A stretch of 64,000 bases of DNA from VAZQ01 sp036557665 (GTDB taxonomy: Bacteria > Pseudomonadota > Alphaproteobacteria > Rhizobiales > Xanthobacteraceae), in contig DATBHG010000024.1 in NCBI GenBank assembly GCA_036557665.1, positions 79,980 to 143,979 of the forward strand. Direction: 5' to 3'. Below are positions 8,335 to 18,004 of the stretch, in pieces (positions within the stretch are counted from its first letter, which is position 1; each line of letters starts with the position of its first letter). Below the pieces are notes generated by a model. That model worked only from the letters and a program-made list of their open reading frames with translations. It was not told the origin of the DNA and ran no database searches. Made by a program: the position numbers and the translations under genes.

Positions 8335-10083
8335 CTATTCCTGTTTCTCCGGGGGCTTGTCAGATGGTTTCTCCGTCGCACGTCTGAGCGCCGTTCCGAG
8401 GATGTCGCCGAGCGTGGCGCCCGAATCAGAGGAGCCGTATTGGGCGATCGCCTCCTTTTCCTCCGCCACTTCGAGCGCCTTGATCGACACCTGGACCTTT
8501 CGCGTTCGGCGATCGAACTGGATGATGCGGGCGTCGACCTTTTGTCCGACGGCGAAGCGCTCCGGCCGTTGCTCGCCCCGATCGCGCGCCAGCTCCGCAC
8601 GCTTGATGAACGTGGTCAGATCGGTGCCCACGATCTTCACCTCGAGCCCGCCTTCCTTGACCTCCGTCACCTCGCAGGTCACGACCGAGCCTTTCTTGAC
8701 ATCGCCCGCCGTCTCCATCGGGTCGCCTTCGAGCTGCTTGATTCCAAGCGAGATCCGCTCCTTCTCGACATCGACATCCAGCACCTTGGCTCTGACCTTG
8801 TCGCCCTTCTTGTACTCGTCGATGACCTGCTCGCCGGGTCGTTTCCAGTCAAGATCGGAGAGGTGCACCATACCGTCAATGTCGCCCTCGAGCCCCAGGA
8901 ACAGGCCAAATTCGGTCTTGTTCTTGACCTCACCCTCGATGACCGACCCGGGAGCATGTTTCTCGACGAAGACCTCCCACGGGTTGCGCATGGTCTGCTT
9001 GAGGCCAAGCGAGATCCGGCGCTTCACCGGATCGACCTCGAGCACCTGCACTTCCACTTCCTGCGAGGTCGATACGATCTTTCCGGGATGCACGTTCTTC
9101 TTGGTCCACGACATCTCGGAGACATGGATGAGGCCCTCGATGCCGGGCTCCAGCTCGACGAAGGCGCCGTAATCCGTGATGTTGGTGACCCTTCCGGTGA
9201 AGCGGGCGCCGACAGGATATTTCAATTCGATGCCCTGCCAGGGATCGTCCTGCAGCTGCTTCATGCCCAGCGAGATCCGGTGGGTCTCGTGATTGATCTT
9301 GACGATCTTCACCCGCACCTGCTGTCCGATGTTGAGCACCTCGCTCGGATGATTGACGCGGCGCCAAGCGATGTCGGTGACATGCAGCAGCCCATCGATG
9401 CCGCCGAGATCCACGAAGGCCCCGTAGTCCGTAATGTTCTTCACGACCCCGTCGATGACCTGGCCTTCCTCGAGATTCTGCACGAGCTCCTGGCGCTGCT
9501 CGGCGCGGGTCTCTTCCAGCACGGTGCGCCGCGAGACCACGATGTTCCCGCGGCGGCGATCCATCTTGAGAATCTGGAACGGCTGCGGCTGGTTCATCAG
9601 GGGGGAGACGTCGCGAATTGGTCGAATGTCGACCTGGCTCCGCGGCAGGAAGGCTACGGCACCGTCGAGATCGACGGTAAAGCCGCCCTTGACCTGATTG
9701 AAGATGACGCCCTGGACCTTCTCATTGCCGTTGAAGGCCTTCTCCAGCTTGCCCCAGCTTTCCTCGCGTCGCGCCTTGTCCCGCGAGAGCACGGCCTCAC
9801 CGAGCGCATTCTCGACCCGCTCGAGGTACACTTCGACGGTGTCGCCGACCTTGATGTCCGGCTGGCGGCCCGGACCGGCGAATTCGCGCAGCGCCACACG
9901 CCCCTCGGTTTTCGCCCCGACGTCGATGACCGCTACGTCCTTTTCGATGCCCACCACCGTTCCCCGCACGACGGTTCCTTCCTGCGGACTGCCTTCGCTG
10001 AAGGACTCGTCCAGCATCTTGGCGAAATCCTCGCGCGAGGGGGCAGGGGTTGTTACGGCAGCGGGTACATTGGCAGTGGCCAT
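8335..10083 (-). CDS. rpsA: 30S ribosomal protein S1
   Basis: mRNA-binding ribosomal protein needed to initiate on structured or weak-SD messages. 582 residues with six S1/OB repeats; the most regular ones contain ITDYGAFVDLGGIDGLLHVTD and ITDYGAFVELEPGIEGLIHVSE. Long, acidic-basic mixed composition and full length match alphaproteobacterial S1. Located 201 bases after cmk, the conserved neighbour. A long open frame on the opposite strand here is only a codon-bias shadow. Confidence 0.98.
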   Translation of the reverse strand: MATANVPAAVTTPAPSREDFAKMLDESFSEGSPQEGTVVRGTVVGIEKDVAVIDVGAKTEGRVALREFAGPGRQPDIKVGDTVEVYLERVENALGEAVLSRDKARREESWGKLEKAFNGNEKVQGVIFNQVKGGFTVDLDGAVAFLPRSQVDIRPIRDVSPLMNQPQPFQILKMDRRRGNIVVSRRTVLEETRAEQRQELVQNLEEGQVIDGVVKNITDYGAFVDLGGIDGLLHVTDIAWRRVNHPSEVLNIGQQVRVKIVKINHETHRISLGMKQLQDDPWQGIELKYPVGARFTGRVTNITDYGAFVELEPGIEGLIHVSEMSWTKKNVHPGKIVSTSQEVEVQVLEVDPVKRRISLGLKQTMRNPWEVFVEKHAPGSVIEGEVKNKTEFGLFLGLEGDIDGMVHLSDLDWKRPGEQVIDEYKKGDKVRAKVLDVDVEKERISLGIKQLEGDPMETAGDVKKGSVVTCEVTEVKEGGLEVKIVGTDLTTFIKRAELARDRGEQRPERFAVGQKVDARIIQFDRRTRKVQVSIKALEVAEEKEAIAQYGSSDSGATLGDILGTALRRATEKPSDKPPEKQE

Positions 10084-10284
10084 GAATACTCCTGAGGTGA
10101 ACGGCGATTGGTCATCTCACAGCACTTTCCCCGGATCAGCCGCCGGCCAGCACTTGCGGCGGCGACGTTGACGTTCCGCTTGCGAGCGGCCCGGCCTTTC
10201 GACCCAGCGATCGATGCTTGGACATCCGGTGCGCCGTGCAACGAAGCGGGCGGAGCAGGCTCTTCCTCCACATCGGAAACGCGG

Positions 10285-10923
10285 TCAGCCGCGTTTCCGG
10301 CCTGCGCGGACGGCTTCGACAATGTCGACGGCGGCCCGGAATGCGGCGTCTATATCCAAATGCGTCGTGTCGAGCAAGTATGCATCGGGAGCGGCCTTCA
10401 GCGGAGCCGCCGCGCGATTGCGGTCGCGCGCATCGCGGCGGCGGATGTCCCTGAGGACCTCGTCCAGGTCGATGGCTCGACCTTCCTGCCTGAGCTCGGC
10501 CGCGCGGCGCCGAGCGCGCACCTCGGGGCTGGCCGTGACGAAGATTTTGACCTCGGCATCAGGGAAGACCACGGTCCCGATGTCACGACCATCCAGCACA
10601 GCGCCGGGCGGTCTGAGTGCGAACTCGCGCTGAAATGCGAGCAGGGCCGCGCGTACCTGCGGGATTGCGGAGACGATGGAGGCAGCCTCGCCGATCGCCT
10701 GCCGCTTGAGCTCGGCGGGAGCAAACGTCATCGGATCGAGTGCGGCTGCCGCGCTGACGGCTTGCTCCACGTCCTCGAGCCGCTGCCCGCGATCAAGCAG
10801 CGTCTTTGCCAGCGACCGGTAGATGAGGCCGGTATCGAGGTGGCGCAGACCATAGTGGGCGGCGAGGCGTTTCCCCAGTGTCCCTTTGCCGGAAGCGGCA
10901 GGCCCGTCGATGGCGATGATCAT
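10285..10923 (-). CDS. cmk: cytidylate kinase
   Basis: Phosphorylates CMP/dCMP. 212 residues from the ATG at 10923, giving the canonical N-terminus MIIAIDGPAASGKGT with the P-loop; an in-frame codon at 10944 adds seven residues with no family match. LDGRDIGTVVFPDAEVKIF and RDARDRNRAAAPLK are typical of Cmk. First gene of the leftward block. In many relatives aroA lies just upstream; here the next gene is a divergent Bug-type binding protein. Confidence 0.96.
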   Translation of the reverse strand: MIIAIDGPAASGKGTLGKRLAAHYGLRHLDTGLIYRSLAKTLLDRGQRLEDVEQAVSAAAALDPMTFAPAELKRQAIGEAASIVSAIPQVRAALLAFQREFALRPPGAVLDGRDIGTVVFPDAEVKIFVTASPEVRARRRAAELRQEGRAIDLDEVLRDIRRRDARDRNRAAAPLKAAPDAYLLDTTHLDIDAAFRAAVDIVEAVRAGRKRG

Positions 10924-11003
10924 TGGCGCAAATGACAGCAGCACTGACTTGTTGGGACAATAAGCCTCATGTCATCGTTGCCGTCCACGCCTGGGGAGAG
11001 GAC

Positions 11004-11978
11004 ATGAAGCGTTCGTTCATTGCCGTTGCGTTTGCGGCCCTTGTCGGGCTCTGCGCGCCTGGTCATGCCGACCCGTTCCCATCCCGTCCGCTGACGCTGA
11101 TCGTGCCATTCCCGGCCGGGGGGCCGACCGACACCCTGGCAAGGATTCTCTCGGAGCGCATGCGTGTCGCGCTCGGGCAGCCCATTGTGATCGAGAACGT
11201 CACCGGTGCGGGCGCGAGTATCGGTGTTGCGCGGGCTGCGCAGGCTCCCCCTGACGGCTACACCATGATCCTGGGGAACTGGACCAGCCACGTCGGGGCT
11301 GGTGCCATGTATCCGGCGGCGCATGAGGCCGTGCTGGAGTTGCGGCCCATAGGGCTGATCAGCGCCACGCCGCTGATGCTCGTCGGCAAAACCGACCTGC
11401 CGGCAAAGGACGCCAGGGAGCTGATCGCCTGGCTCAAAGCCAATCCCGGCAAAGCAACCGCGGCGACCATCGGCGCCGGAAGCGCGGCGCATGTGTGCCT
11501 GCTCTATCTTCAGCAGAAGACGACGACCAGCTTTCAGCTCGTGCCCTATCGTGGCGGAGCACCGGTGATGCAGGACCTGGTCTCGGGACAGATAGACATG
11601 TTCTGCGCCGAGGCGTCGCAGACTCTCACTTTCCTGCGCGCCGGCAGAATGAAGGCGTTCGCGGTCATGTCCAAATCGCGTTGGCCGGCGGCTCCGGAGG
11701 TCCCCACCTTCGATGAAATGGGTGTGCCGGGGATGTACATTTCCTTCTGGAACGGTTTATGGGCTTCCAAGGGCAGCCCGGATGAAGCGGTTGCAAAGCT
11801 CGACGCCGCGCTCGTCGACGCGCTGGCCGATGCGGCGGTGCGGCAGCGGCTCAGCGAGCTGGGTCACGTCATTGCGAGGCGCGAGGAGCAGACGCCCGAA
11901 GCGCTCGCGGGCTTTCACAAAGCCGAGATGGAAAAATGGTGGCCCATCATCCAGGCGGCCAACATCAAGCCGGAATGA
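11004..11978 (+). CDS. Bug/TctC-family periplasmic solute-binding protein
   Basis: 324 residues. The ATG at 11004 is preceded by GGGGAGAGG and yields a signal peptide ending about AHA-D (residue 22). An open frame upstream overlaps cmk and lacks a signal. PSRPLTLIVPFPAGGPTDTLAR is the hallmark of Bug proteins, which bind small carboxylates for TTT transporters. No tctAB genes are adjacent, so it is an orphan receptor. Substrate cannot be read from sequence. Confidence 0.9.
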   Translation: MKRSFIAVAFAALVGLCAPGHADPFPSRPLTLIVPFPAGGPTDTLARILSERMRVALGQPIVIENVTGAGASIGVARAAQAPPDGYTMILGNWTSHVGAGAMYPAAHEAVLELRPIGLISATPLMLVGKTDLPAKDARELIAWLKANPGKATAATIGAGSAAHVCLLYLQQKTTTSFQLVPYRGGAPVMQDLVSGQIDMFCAEASQTLTFLRAGRMKAFAVMSKSRWPAAPEVPTFDEMGVPGMYISFWNGLWASKGSPDEAVAKLDAALVDALADAAVRQRLSELGHVIARREEQTPEALAGFHKAEMEKWWPIIQAANIKPE

Positions 11979-12004
11979 TGCCGGCGGAGCGCCTGGCAAA
12001 AACA

Positions 12005-12038
12005 TCACTGCCGCGCGTCCCTTGACGCGCGGCAGTGA
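12005..12038. terminator. strong inverted repeat, probable bidirectional terminator
   Basis: A perfect 15-bp stem (TCACTGCCGCGCGTC paired with GACGCGCGGCAGTGA) closes a CCTT loop. It begins 26 bases after the Bug gene stop and lies between that gene and a convergent small gene. There is no clear T-run, but stability and position favour a terminator serving both strands. Confidence 0.75.
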
Positions 12039-12068
12039 CTTCCCCGACCGGCCCGCCTGAAACCTGAT

Positions 12069-12371
12069 TTAGATTCTCAATTGGCTCGCTGTCCCGCGGC
12101 CCCGATCGCGCATACCCAGCGCCGGCGCCGCCCACAGCAGCAACCCAATGCCCAGCGCGACCGCAAATCCCGGGGTCTCGGCACCGGCGCTCATGGTGAG
12201 GACATCGGCGCGGGCAATCCCGATCGAGACCGCGGTCGCGGCAACAGCTGTGCACAGCGCAAGCGCCACCGTGGTGATCAATTCGAGGAAGGCGACAGAC
12301 CTGGGTCTGGCCGAGCAACGCTGTCGGCACTCCTGCTCGCTCTCGATGACCGGAATCGATGTGGTGGCCAT
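12069..12371 (-). CDS. hypothetical two-TM membrane protein
   Basis: 100 residues from the ATG at 12371, which has GGAG six bases upstream. Two hydrophobic stretches (about residues 28-52 and 64-86) and short charged ends; no recognised domain. Convergent with the Bug gene across the hairpin. Its reality rests on the ribosome site and membrane-protein composition, so confidence is moderate. Confidence 0.5.
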   Translation of the reverse strand: MATTSIPVIESEQECRQRCSARPRSVAFLELITTVALALCTAVAATAVSIGIARADVLTMSAGAETPGFAVALGIGLLLWAAPALGMRDRGRGTASQLRI

Positions 12372-12577
12372 GTCTGCTCCGCGAATCAATCTCAAATCCA
12401 CGGCGAGATTCGCGGGCGATGCCGGCACCCATTCGGCCGGAGTTTGGCAAAGACTTTGATGAAGAAGGGCGTTTTTATGTTTTGGGTTAAGGAAGGGTTA
12501 ACATCGAAGCATTCTGTCTCCACGCGCGGCTTTCATGTCACACTTGGATGAAGCGTGAGGCTATCCAATACTTTCCC

Positions 12578-13228
12578 TCACGCGCTCTCGCTCACCTTGC
12601 GCAGAGATGCGGAGCTTTCGGGCCGCCAATCCATCGAGACATGATCCGGCAGGGTCTCTACGCGCGCGAGCCAGGCGCGAATCGCGGGGAATGGGCCGAG
12701 GTCAAAGTCGCAGGTGTGCGCCAAGTGGGTATAGGCATAGAGCGCGAGATCGGCGACGGTATAGCGATTTGCCGCGAAATAGCGCTGCTGTTTCAGGTGC
12801 TTTTCCATGACACCGAGCGCTCGGTTACCTTCCTCCATCCAGTCCTCGAGCGCGTGCTGTTGCAGGTCGCGCCCGCCCTTGACCAGGGTGAGCCAGAAAT
12901 ACGCCGATCCGATATTGGGCTCGATGCTGTGCTGCTCGAAGAACATCCACTGCAATGCCTCGGCACGATCGATCCGGTGCTCCGGCCGCAGCGGTGTTCT
13001 GCTCGCGAGGTGCCACAAGATCGCGTTGGATTCCGCGAGATAACGGCCAGGCGCCGCTTCCAGCAGCGGTACTTGACCGTTGGGATTCTTGGCGAGGAAT
13101 TCAGGAGTGCGGCTCTCGCCCTTTAGAATGTCGACCTCGACCAGCCGATAGGGAATGCGCAGCTGCGCAAGCGCCAGCCGCACCTTGTAGCTGTTGCCGG
13201 AGCGCTGCATCGAATAGAGCGTATACAT
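12578..13228 (-). CDS. glutathione S-transferase family protein
   Basis: 216 residues from ATG 13228, preceded by GAAGGG. The thioredoxin-fold N-terminus MYTLYSMQRSGNSYKVRLAL has the catalytic-site Ser of the beta/theta-like class, and GQVPLLEA plus LAESNAILWHLA give the cis-Pro and glutathione-binding ESxAI motifs. The C-terminal helical domain contains the N-capping YTVADLALYAYTH. Substrate unknown; no obvious operon partner. Confidence 0.9.
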   Translation of the reverse strand: MYTLYSMQRSGNSYKVRLALAQLRIPYRLVEVDILKGESRTPEFLAKNPNGQVPLLEAAPGRYLAESNAILWHLASRTPLRPEHRIDRAEALQWMFFEQHSIEPNIGSAYFWLTLVKGGRDLQQHALEDWMEEGNRALGVMEKHLKQQRYFAANRYTVADLALYAYTHLAHTCDFDLGPFPAIRAWLARVETLPDHVSMDWRPESSASLRKVSESA

Positions 13229-13418
13229 TCGTTTCCCTTCATGACGGCCGGACACGCTCAACTCCCGCCCTCAGCTTTCCTAAGGCATTACCGCGGCAAT
13301 GTCATGACTGGAGCGCAGCAATGTACGCTGCACTGCAATCTTATTGGTGCGATGCACTAATGGGGTAACGAGCGGTCCCGCAATCCCGGTCGTCCGGGCA
13401 TCAGCTTACTTCGTCAGC

Positions 13419-14237
13419 TCATTCGGCCGCTACACGCCGGTCCCGGGCATAGGCGAGGAGTGCGCCGCCATCGACCGGCATGATCGGCGCAAAGTCGCGA
13501 TGCGCGATCCATTCCGGCCGCGTGAGCTTGGTGATGTGGTTGGATACCGCGCACAGCGTTAGGTACACGATCTTGCGCGGATACGGCGTGATGTTCGGGG
13601 GCGAGGCGTGCACAAGATTGCCGTGAAACATCAATACCGAGCCGGGCTTTCCCGTCGGCGCCACGATCCCGATGCCGCCGGGCGGAGCGGCCTCGTTGCA
13701 AAGTCGAGTGACCGTTTGCCCATCCAGGGTCCACAGCGGGTATGAGGTGGTGCTCGTGTCATGGCCGGCGGCAAGCGTGCCATGCTTGTGGCTCTTTGGA
13801 ATGAGCATAAGCGGCCCGTTGATCGGGAGCACCTCGTCCAGAAATATCGAGATGTTCATGGCCCGCGGCTCCGGCATCCCGTCATCGCGCGCCCAGGTGC
13901 CGTAATCCTGATGCCATTGCCAAACATCGCCTTCGAACGCCGCCTTGGCATTGATCTTGAACTGGTGGACGTAAACGCCCTCCCCAAACAGCTGCTGCAA
14001 CGGCTCGATCAGGCGCCGGTCGTGGGCCATCAGCCGAAACGCCTCGTTGTAGGTGTGCGCTGCAAAGGCAGTACGCGGGGCGCCTGTCTTCTCGCGCCAG
14101 ACTTCCTGGCGTTGACTGCGCAGGATCTCGTCCGCTTCGCCGCGCAGCAGCTCCACCTCCTCCCCCAAGAAACAGTCGGGGAAAAACATAAAGCCCTGCT
14201 CGTCGAACTGCCGGATTTGATCGGACGTAAGCCTCAT
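13419..14237 (-). CDS. phytanoyl-CoA dioxygenase (PhyH) family protein
   Basis: Fe(II)/2-oxoglutarate-type hydroxylase of unknown substrate. 272 residues. The iron triad is visible as WQWHQDYGTW (HxD) near residue 123 and NLVHASPPN (distal His) near residue 211, followed by a conserved Arg in YPRKIVYLTL. N-terminal YDEQGFMFFPDCF-type opening reads FDEQGFMFFPDCFL. Divergent from the aminotransferase at 14530. Not close enough to EctD to name it. Confidence 0.85.
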   Translation of the reverse strand: MRLTSDQIRQFDEQGFMFFPDCFLGEEVELLRGEADEILRSQRQEVWREKTGAPRTAFAAHTYNEAFRLMAHDRRLIEPLQQLFGEGVYVHQFKINAKAAFEGDVWQWHQDYGTWARDDGMPEPRAMNISIFLDEVLPINGPLMLIPKSHKHGTLAAGHDTSTTSYPLWTLDGQTVTRLCNEAAPPGGIGIVAPTGKPGSVLMFHGNLVHASPPNITPYPRKIVYLTLCAVSNHITKLTRPEWIAHRDFAPIMPVDGGALLAYARDRRVAAE

Positions 14238-14292
14238 GGCACCCGCTCGCGATAATGCCTCGCACGGGCACTCATCCTATCGCTGCATCGGA

Positions 14293-14317
14293 GCCGGGTC
14301 GAGACGCTCGACCCGGC
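14293..14317. repeat. perfect 11-bp inverted repeat between divergent genes
   Basis: GCCGGGTCGAG and CTCGACCCGGC pair around a 3-base loop. It lies 56 bases upstream of the PhyH-family start and about 210 bases before the aminotransferase start, so it is not downstream of an identified gene. Could be an operator or the end of an unseen transcript. Confidence 0.55.
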
Positions 14318-14529
14318 AGGTCAGGGTGCCGGCCGCCACCGGAGATTGCCGCCGGCGTTGAGCAAGCGAGCTGATCTCTCGGCTCCGGAGCGCGCAGCCC
14401 CAGGCCGCGACGCTCGAAAGCGGCCCGCAAGAATACACGGCAGTTTTCATTCCGGGCCTCACTCCGGGGCCTTGCCGCGGACACAGGCGCCCACTACGAA
14501 GCGACGGCTTCTGTCTCCCGGAGATCGTC

Positions 14530-15735
14530 ATGGCGCTGCTGGCGCAATCGCTGAGCCGCATCAAACCCTCTGCCACGATCGCAGTAACCGACAAGGCGCG
14601 TGCGCTGAAAGCCGCCGGCCGGGACGTCATCGGGCTCGGAGCAGGCGAGCCCGACTTCGATACCCCCGAGAACGTCAAGCGCGCCGCGATCAAAGCGATC
14701 GAGGGCGGGAAGGCGGCCAAGTACACCGCGGTCGACGGGATTCCCGAGCTCAAGGCGGCCATCGCGCGGAAGTTCAAGCGCGAGAACGGTCTCGATTACA
14801 AGCCGAGCCAGATCATCGTGGGAACCGGAGGCAAGCAGGTCCTCTACAACGCCTTCGTCGCAACGCTTGACCCCGGCGACGAAGTGATCATCCCGGCACC
14901 GTACTGGGTGAGCTACCCCGACATGGTCATGCTGGCCGGGGGCGAACCGGCCAGTGTCGCGACCACGCTGGAATCGGGCTTCAAGCTCAAGCCGGAAGCG
15001 CTCGAGCGCGCCATTACCCCCAAGACCAAGTGGGTGCTGCTCAACTCGCCATCGAACCCTACCGGGGCCGCCTATACCCGCGCGGAGCTCAAGCAACTCA
15101 CGGACGTGCTCGTGCGCCACCCCGACATTCTGGTCATGACCGACGACATGTACGAGCATCTCGTCTATGACGATTTCGAGTTCAGCACCCCGGCACAGAT
15201 CGAAACCCGGCTGTACGAGCGTACTCTGACCGTGAACGGGGTGTCCAAGACCTATTGCATGACCGGATGGCGGATCGGCTATGCCGGTGGGCCCGAGCCG
15301 CTGATCAAGGCCATGGCCATGATTCAATCCCAGTCGACGTCAAATCCGACCGCTGTCTCGCAGTGGGCGGCGGTGGAAGCACTGGACGGACCACAGGACT
15401 TCATCGCCAAGCATAATCAAATCTTCAAGGAGCGACGGGACCTCTGCGTCTCCATGCTCAACCAGGCACGCGGCATTCATTGTCCCAAGCCGGAAGGCGC
15501 ATTCTATGTCTATCCCTCCTGCGCGGGGACAATGGGCAGAGTAGCGCCGAGCGGAAGGAAGCTTGCGAGCGATGAAGACTTCGTGACGGAGCTTCTGGAA
15601 GCCGAAGGCGTTGCCGTGGTGCAGGGCACTCCGTTCGGCTTCGGCCCTGCATTTCGCATCTCCTACGCCACCAAAACCGATGATGTGGAGGAAGCTTGCC
15701 GGCGCATCCAGCGGTTTTGCGGAAACCTGAAATAG
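14530..15735 (+). CDS. class I PLP-dependent aspartate aminotransferase
   Basis: Transfers amino groups between aspartate (or a related amino acid) and 2-oxoglutarate. 401 residues, normal for the I-gamma type. GLGAGEPDFDTPENVK, LNSPSNPTGAAYTR, the PLP lysine motif NGVSKTYCMTGWRIGYAGGP and the C-terminal FRISYATK (substrate Arg) are all present. Specificity may also cover prephenate, as in some 1-beta/gamma enzymes. Followed 104 bases later by the EF-G-like gene. Confidence 0.95.
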   Translation: MALLAQSLSRIKPSATIAVTDKARALKAAGRDVIGLGAGEPDFDTPENVKRAAIKAIEGGKAAKYTAVDGIPELKAAIARKFKRENGLDYKPSQIIVGTGGKQVLYNAFVATLDPGDEVIIPAPYWVSYPDMVMLAGGEPASVATTLESGFKLKPEALERAITPKTKWVLLNSPSNPTGAAYTRAELKQLTDVLVRHPDILVMTDDMYEHLVYDDFEFSTPAQIETRLYERTLTVNGVSKTYCMTGWRIGYAGGPEPLIKAMAMIQSQSTSNPTAVSQWAAVEALDGPQDFIAKHNQIFKERRDLCVSMLNQARGIHCPKPEGAFYVYPSCAGTMGRVAPSGRKLASDEDFVTELLEAEGVAVVQGTPFGFGPAFRISYATKTDDVEEACRRIQRFCGNLK

Positions 15736-15839
15736 AAGAGCGTGGGGCCTCGCGCCTCTTGCAAAGCCCCCCTCGCTCCTGAAACGATGGGCCGAACGGC
15801 CCCCGCAGAGGGCCGCGACTCGGTTCCTCGGGAGGCATT

Positions 15840-17891
15840 ATGGCACAGAACGGCACAAGAGCGGCGGGTCCCCGGTGCATCGCGCTGGTGGGCCCGTTTC
15901 AAAGCGGCAAGACCACGTTGCTGGAAGCTATCCTTGCCCGCACCGGCGCAATCCAGCGACAGGGAACGGTCGAGGCGGGAAATACCGTAGGCGATTCCAG
16001 CAAGGAGGCACGCCATCACAAGATGAGCGTAGAGGTCTCCGTCGCCACCACGCATTTCATGGGCGACGATTATACGTTTGTCGATTGTCCGGGCTCCATC
16101 GAATTTGTGCACGAGATGCGAGCGGCCTTGCCCGCCGTGGATGCGGCGGTGGTGGTCTGCGAGCTCGACGAAAAGAAAGTTCCACAACTGCAGCTGATGC
16201 TCCGCGAGCTGGAGGAGCAGAAGATCCCCCGGTTCCTTTTCCTCAACAAGATCGACAAGGCCGATGCCACGATTCACGACGTGTTGAAGGTGTTGCAGCC
16301 GGCATCCCGAAGCAAGCTGCTGTTGCGCCAGATCCCATGCTTCTCGGGCGAGCTGATCAGCGGATTCGTCGATCTCGCGCTCGAGCGCGCCTTCATATAT
16401 CGCGAGCACGCCGCATCGGAGGTGGTTCCGCTGCAAGGGGACACCCTCGATCGGGAAAAGACCGCGCGCTTTTCCATGCTGGAGACGCTGGCCGATCATG
16501 ACGACCAGCTGATGGAGCAGCTGCTGGAGGATATCCAGCCACCACAGGACAAAATTTTTGAAGATCTCTCGAGAGAATTGCGCGAAGGGCTGGTGTGCCC
16601 AGTGCTGCTCGGTGCAGCCACGCGCACGAACGGCGTGCTGCGCCTGATGAAGGCGCTGCGCCACGAATCGCCCGGTGTGGCGGAGACGGCAAAGCGACTT
16701 GGCGTGAAGGCGGGCAATGAGACGATCGCCTATGCAATGAAGACGCTGCACACTGCCCATGGCGGCAAGATGTCGATAGCGCGCATCTTCAACGGCCAGG
16801 TCAACGACGGCACCATCTTCGCGACACCCGAGCGGGAGGCGGGCCGGGTGGCGGGGGTGTTCAAGCTCACGGGCCAGAGCACCGACAAGCGCGGGGCTGC
16901 GCAGGCCGGCGAGACGGTCGCCCTCGCCAAGCTCGACCACGCCAATACCGGCGATACGCTTACCGCCGGCAAGCAGGCCCATCCCGCACTGGCGACGGTG
17001 AAGCCGTATCCGCCGGTGCTGGCCATCGCCGTCGTCGCCAAGGAGCGGAAGGACGACGTCAAGCTCGGCCAGGCATTGACGAGGCTCCTCGAAGAGGACC
17101 CTTCGATCACCGTCGTCCACAATGCGGAGGCACACGAAGTGGTGCTGTGGGGGCAAGGCGAGATGCAGCTGCGTGTGGCCACGGAGCGCCTGTCGGACCG
17201 GTTCGGCGTCGCCACCACCTCGCACAAGCCGACAGTCGGCTATCGGGAAACTATCAAGAAACCCATCGTGCAGCGTGGGCGGCACAAGAAGCAGTCGGGC
17301 GGCCACGGCCAGTACGGCGATGTCGTGCTGGACATCAAGCCCCTGCCGCGCGGCTCCGGTTTCAGCTTTACCGACGAGATCAAAGGCGGCGTGGTGCCGC
17401 GCAACTACATCCCCTCCGTCGAGGAGGGCGTGCAAGAGGCGCTCAAGCACGGACCGCTCGGGTTTCCCGTGGTCGATATTGCGGCCAAGCTGATCGACGG
17501 CTCCTACCATACGGTCGATTCCTCCGACATGGCCTTCCAGCTTGCGGGGCGCCTGGCCATCCATGACGGCCTGCCCCAGTGCCAGCCCGTGCTGCTCGAG
17601 CCCATCTACGAGGTTGAGATCGTCTGTCCTTCGGAGGCGACCGCGAAAATGAACGGGTTGATGTCCGGCCGCCGCGGGCAGATCCTCGGCTTCGACACGC
17701 GGGAAGGGTGGGAAGGCTGGGACGTCGTACGGGTGCAAATGCCCGAATCCGAGATCGGCGATCTGATCGTGGAAGTCCGCTCGGCCACCGCCGGCGTAGG
17801 CAGTTTCACTTTCAAGTTCAACCATATGGCGGAGCTCATCGGCCGTACGGCGGATCAGATCATCGCCGCGCGCAAGTCAGCGGCAGCATAG
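15840..17891 (+). CDS. EF-G-like translation factor paralogue (FusA2 type)
   Basis: 683 residues with the five-domain EF-G layout: G domain (P-loop GPFQSGKTT at 18-26, NKID at 136-139), beta-barrel II, and C-terminal III-V with HGQYGDVVLDI-like and FVPRNYIP-like motifs. The G3 motif is DCPGS (82-86) instead of DTPGH, so the catalytic His is replaced by Ser, and the effector region is short. These features match secondary EF-G paralogues of actinobacteria and alphaproteobacteria rather than the housekeeping FusA, which normally sits beside rpsG and tufA. Role unknown; possibly a ribosome-associated factor with slow or no GTP hydrolysis. Confidence 0.9.
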   Translation: MAQNGTRAAGPRCIALVGPFQSGKTTLLEAILARTGAIQRQGTVEAGNTVGDSSKEARHHKMSVEVSVATTHFMGDDYTFVDCPGSIEFVHEMRAALPAVDAAVVVCELDEKKVPQLQLMLRELEEQKIPRFLFLNKIDKADATIHDVLKVLQPASRSKLLLRQIPCFSGELISGFVDLALERAFIYREHAASEVVPLQGDTLDREKTARFSMLETLADHDDQLMEQLLEDIQPPQDKIFEDLSRELREGLVCPVLLGAATRTNGVLRLMKALRHESPGVAETAKRLGVKAGNETIAYAMKTLHTAHGGKMSIARIFNGQVNDGTIFATPEREAGRVAGVFKLTGQSTDKRGAAQAGETVALAKLDHANTGDTLTAGKQAHPALATVKPYPPVLAIAVVAKERKDDVKLGQALTRLLEEDPSITVVHNAEAHEVVLWGQGEMQLRVATERLSDRFGVATTSHKPTVGYRETIKKPIVQRGRHKKQSGGHGQYGDVVLDIKPLPRGSGFSFTDEIKGGVVPRNYIPSVEEGVQEALKHGPLGFPVVDIAAKLIDGSYHTVDSSDMAFQLAGRLAIHDGLPQCQPVLLEPIYEVEIVCPSEATAKMNGLMSGRRGQILGFDTREGWEGWDVVRVQMPESEIGDLIVEVRSATAGVGSFTFKFNHMAELIGRTADQIIAARKSAAA

Positions 17892-18004
17892 TTTCGCGCG
17901 CCCGCGGGATTGCGAGGCCCCCACAGGGCCCGTGTTACCATTTGCAAAGCATGCCCGGCCTCGGGCGCGGCGCGTTAACGCGGAACTGCGATTTTGCGGC
18001 GTAA

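Noticed and set aside
8053..10095. 680-codon open frame antisense to rpsA
   Set aside because: Low-complexity Leu/Asp/Arg composition typical of the antisense frame of a high-GC gene; the opposite strand encodes a full S1 protein.
15663..17825. 720-codon open frame antisense to the EF-G-like gene
   Set aside because: Codon-bias shadow; no domain, and the plus strand has all EF-G motifs.
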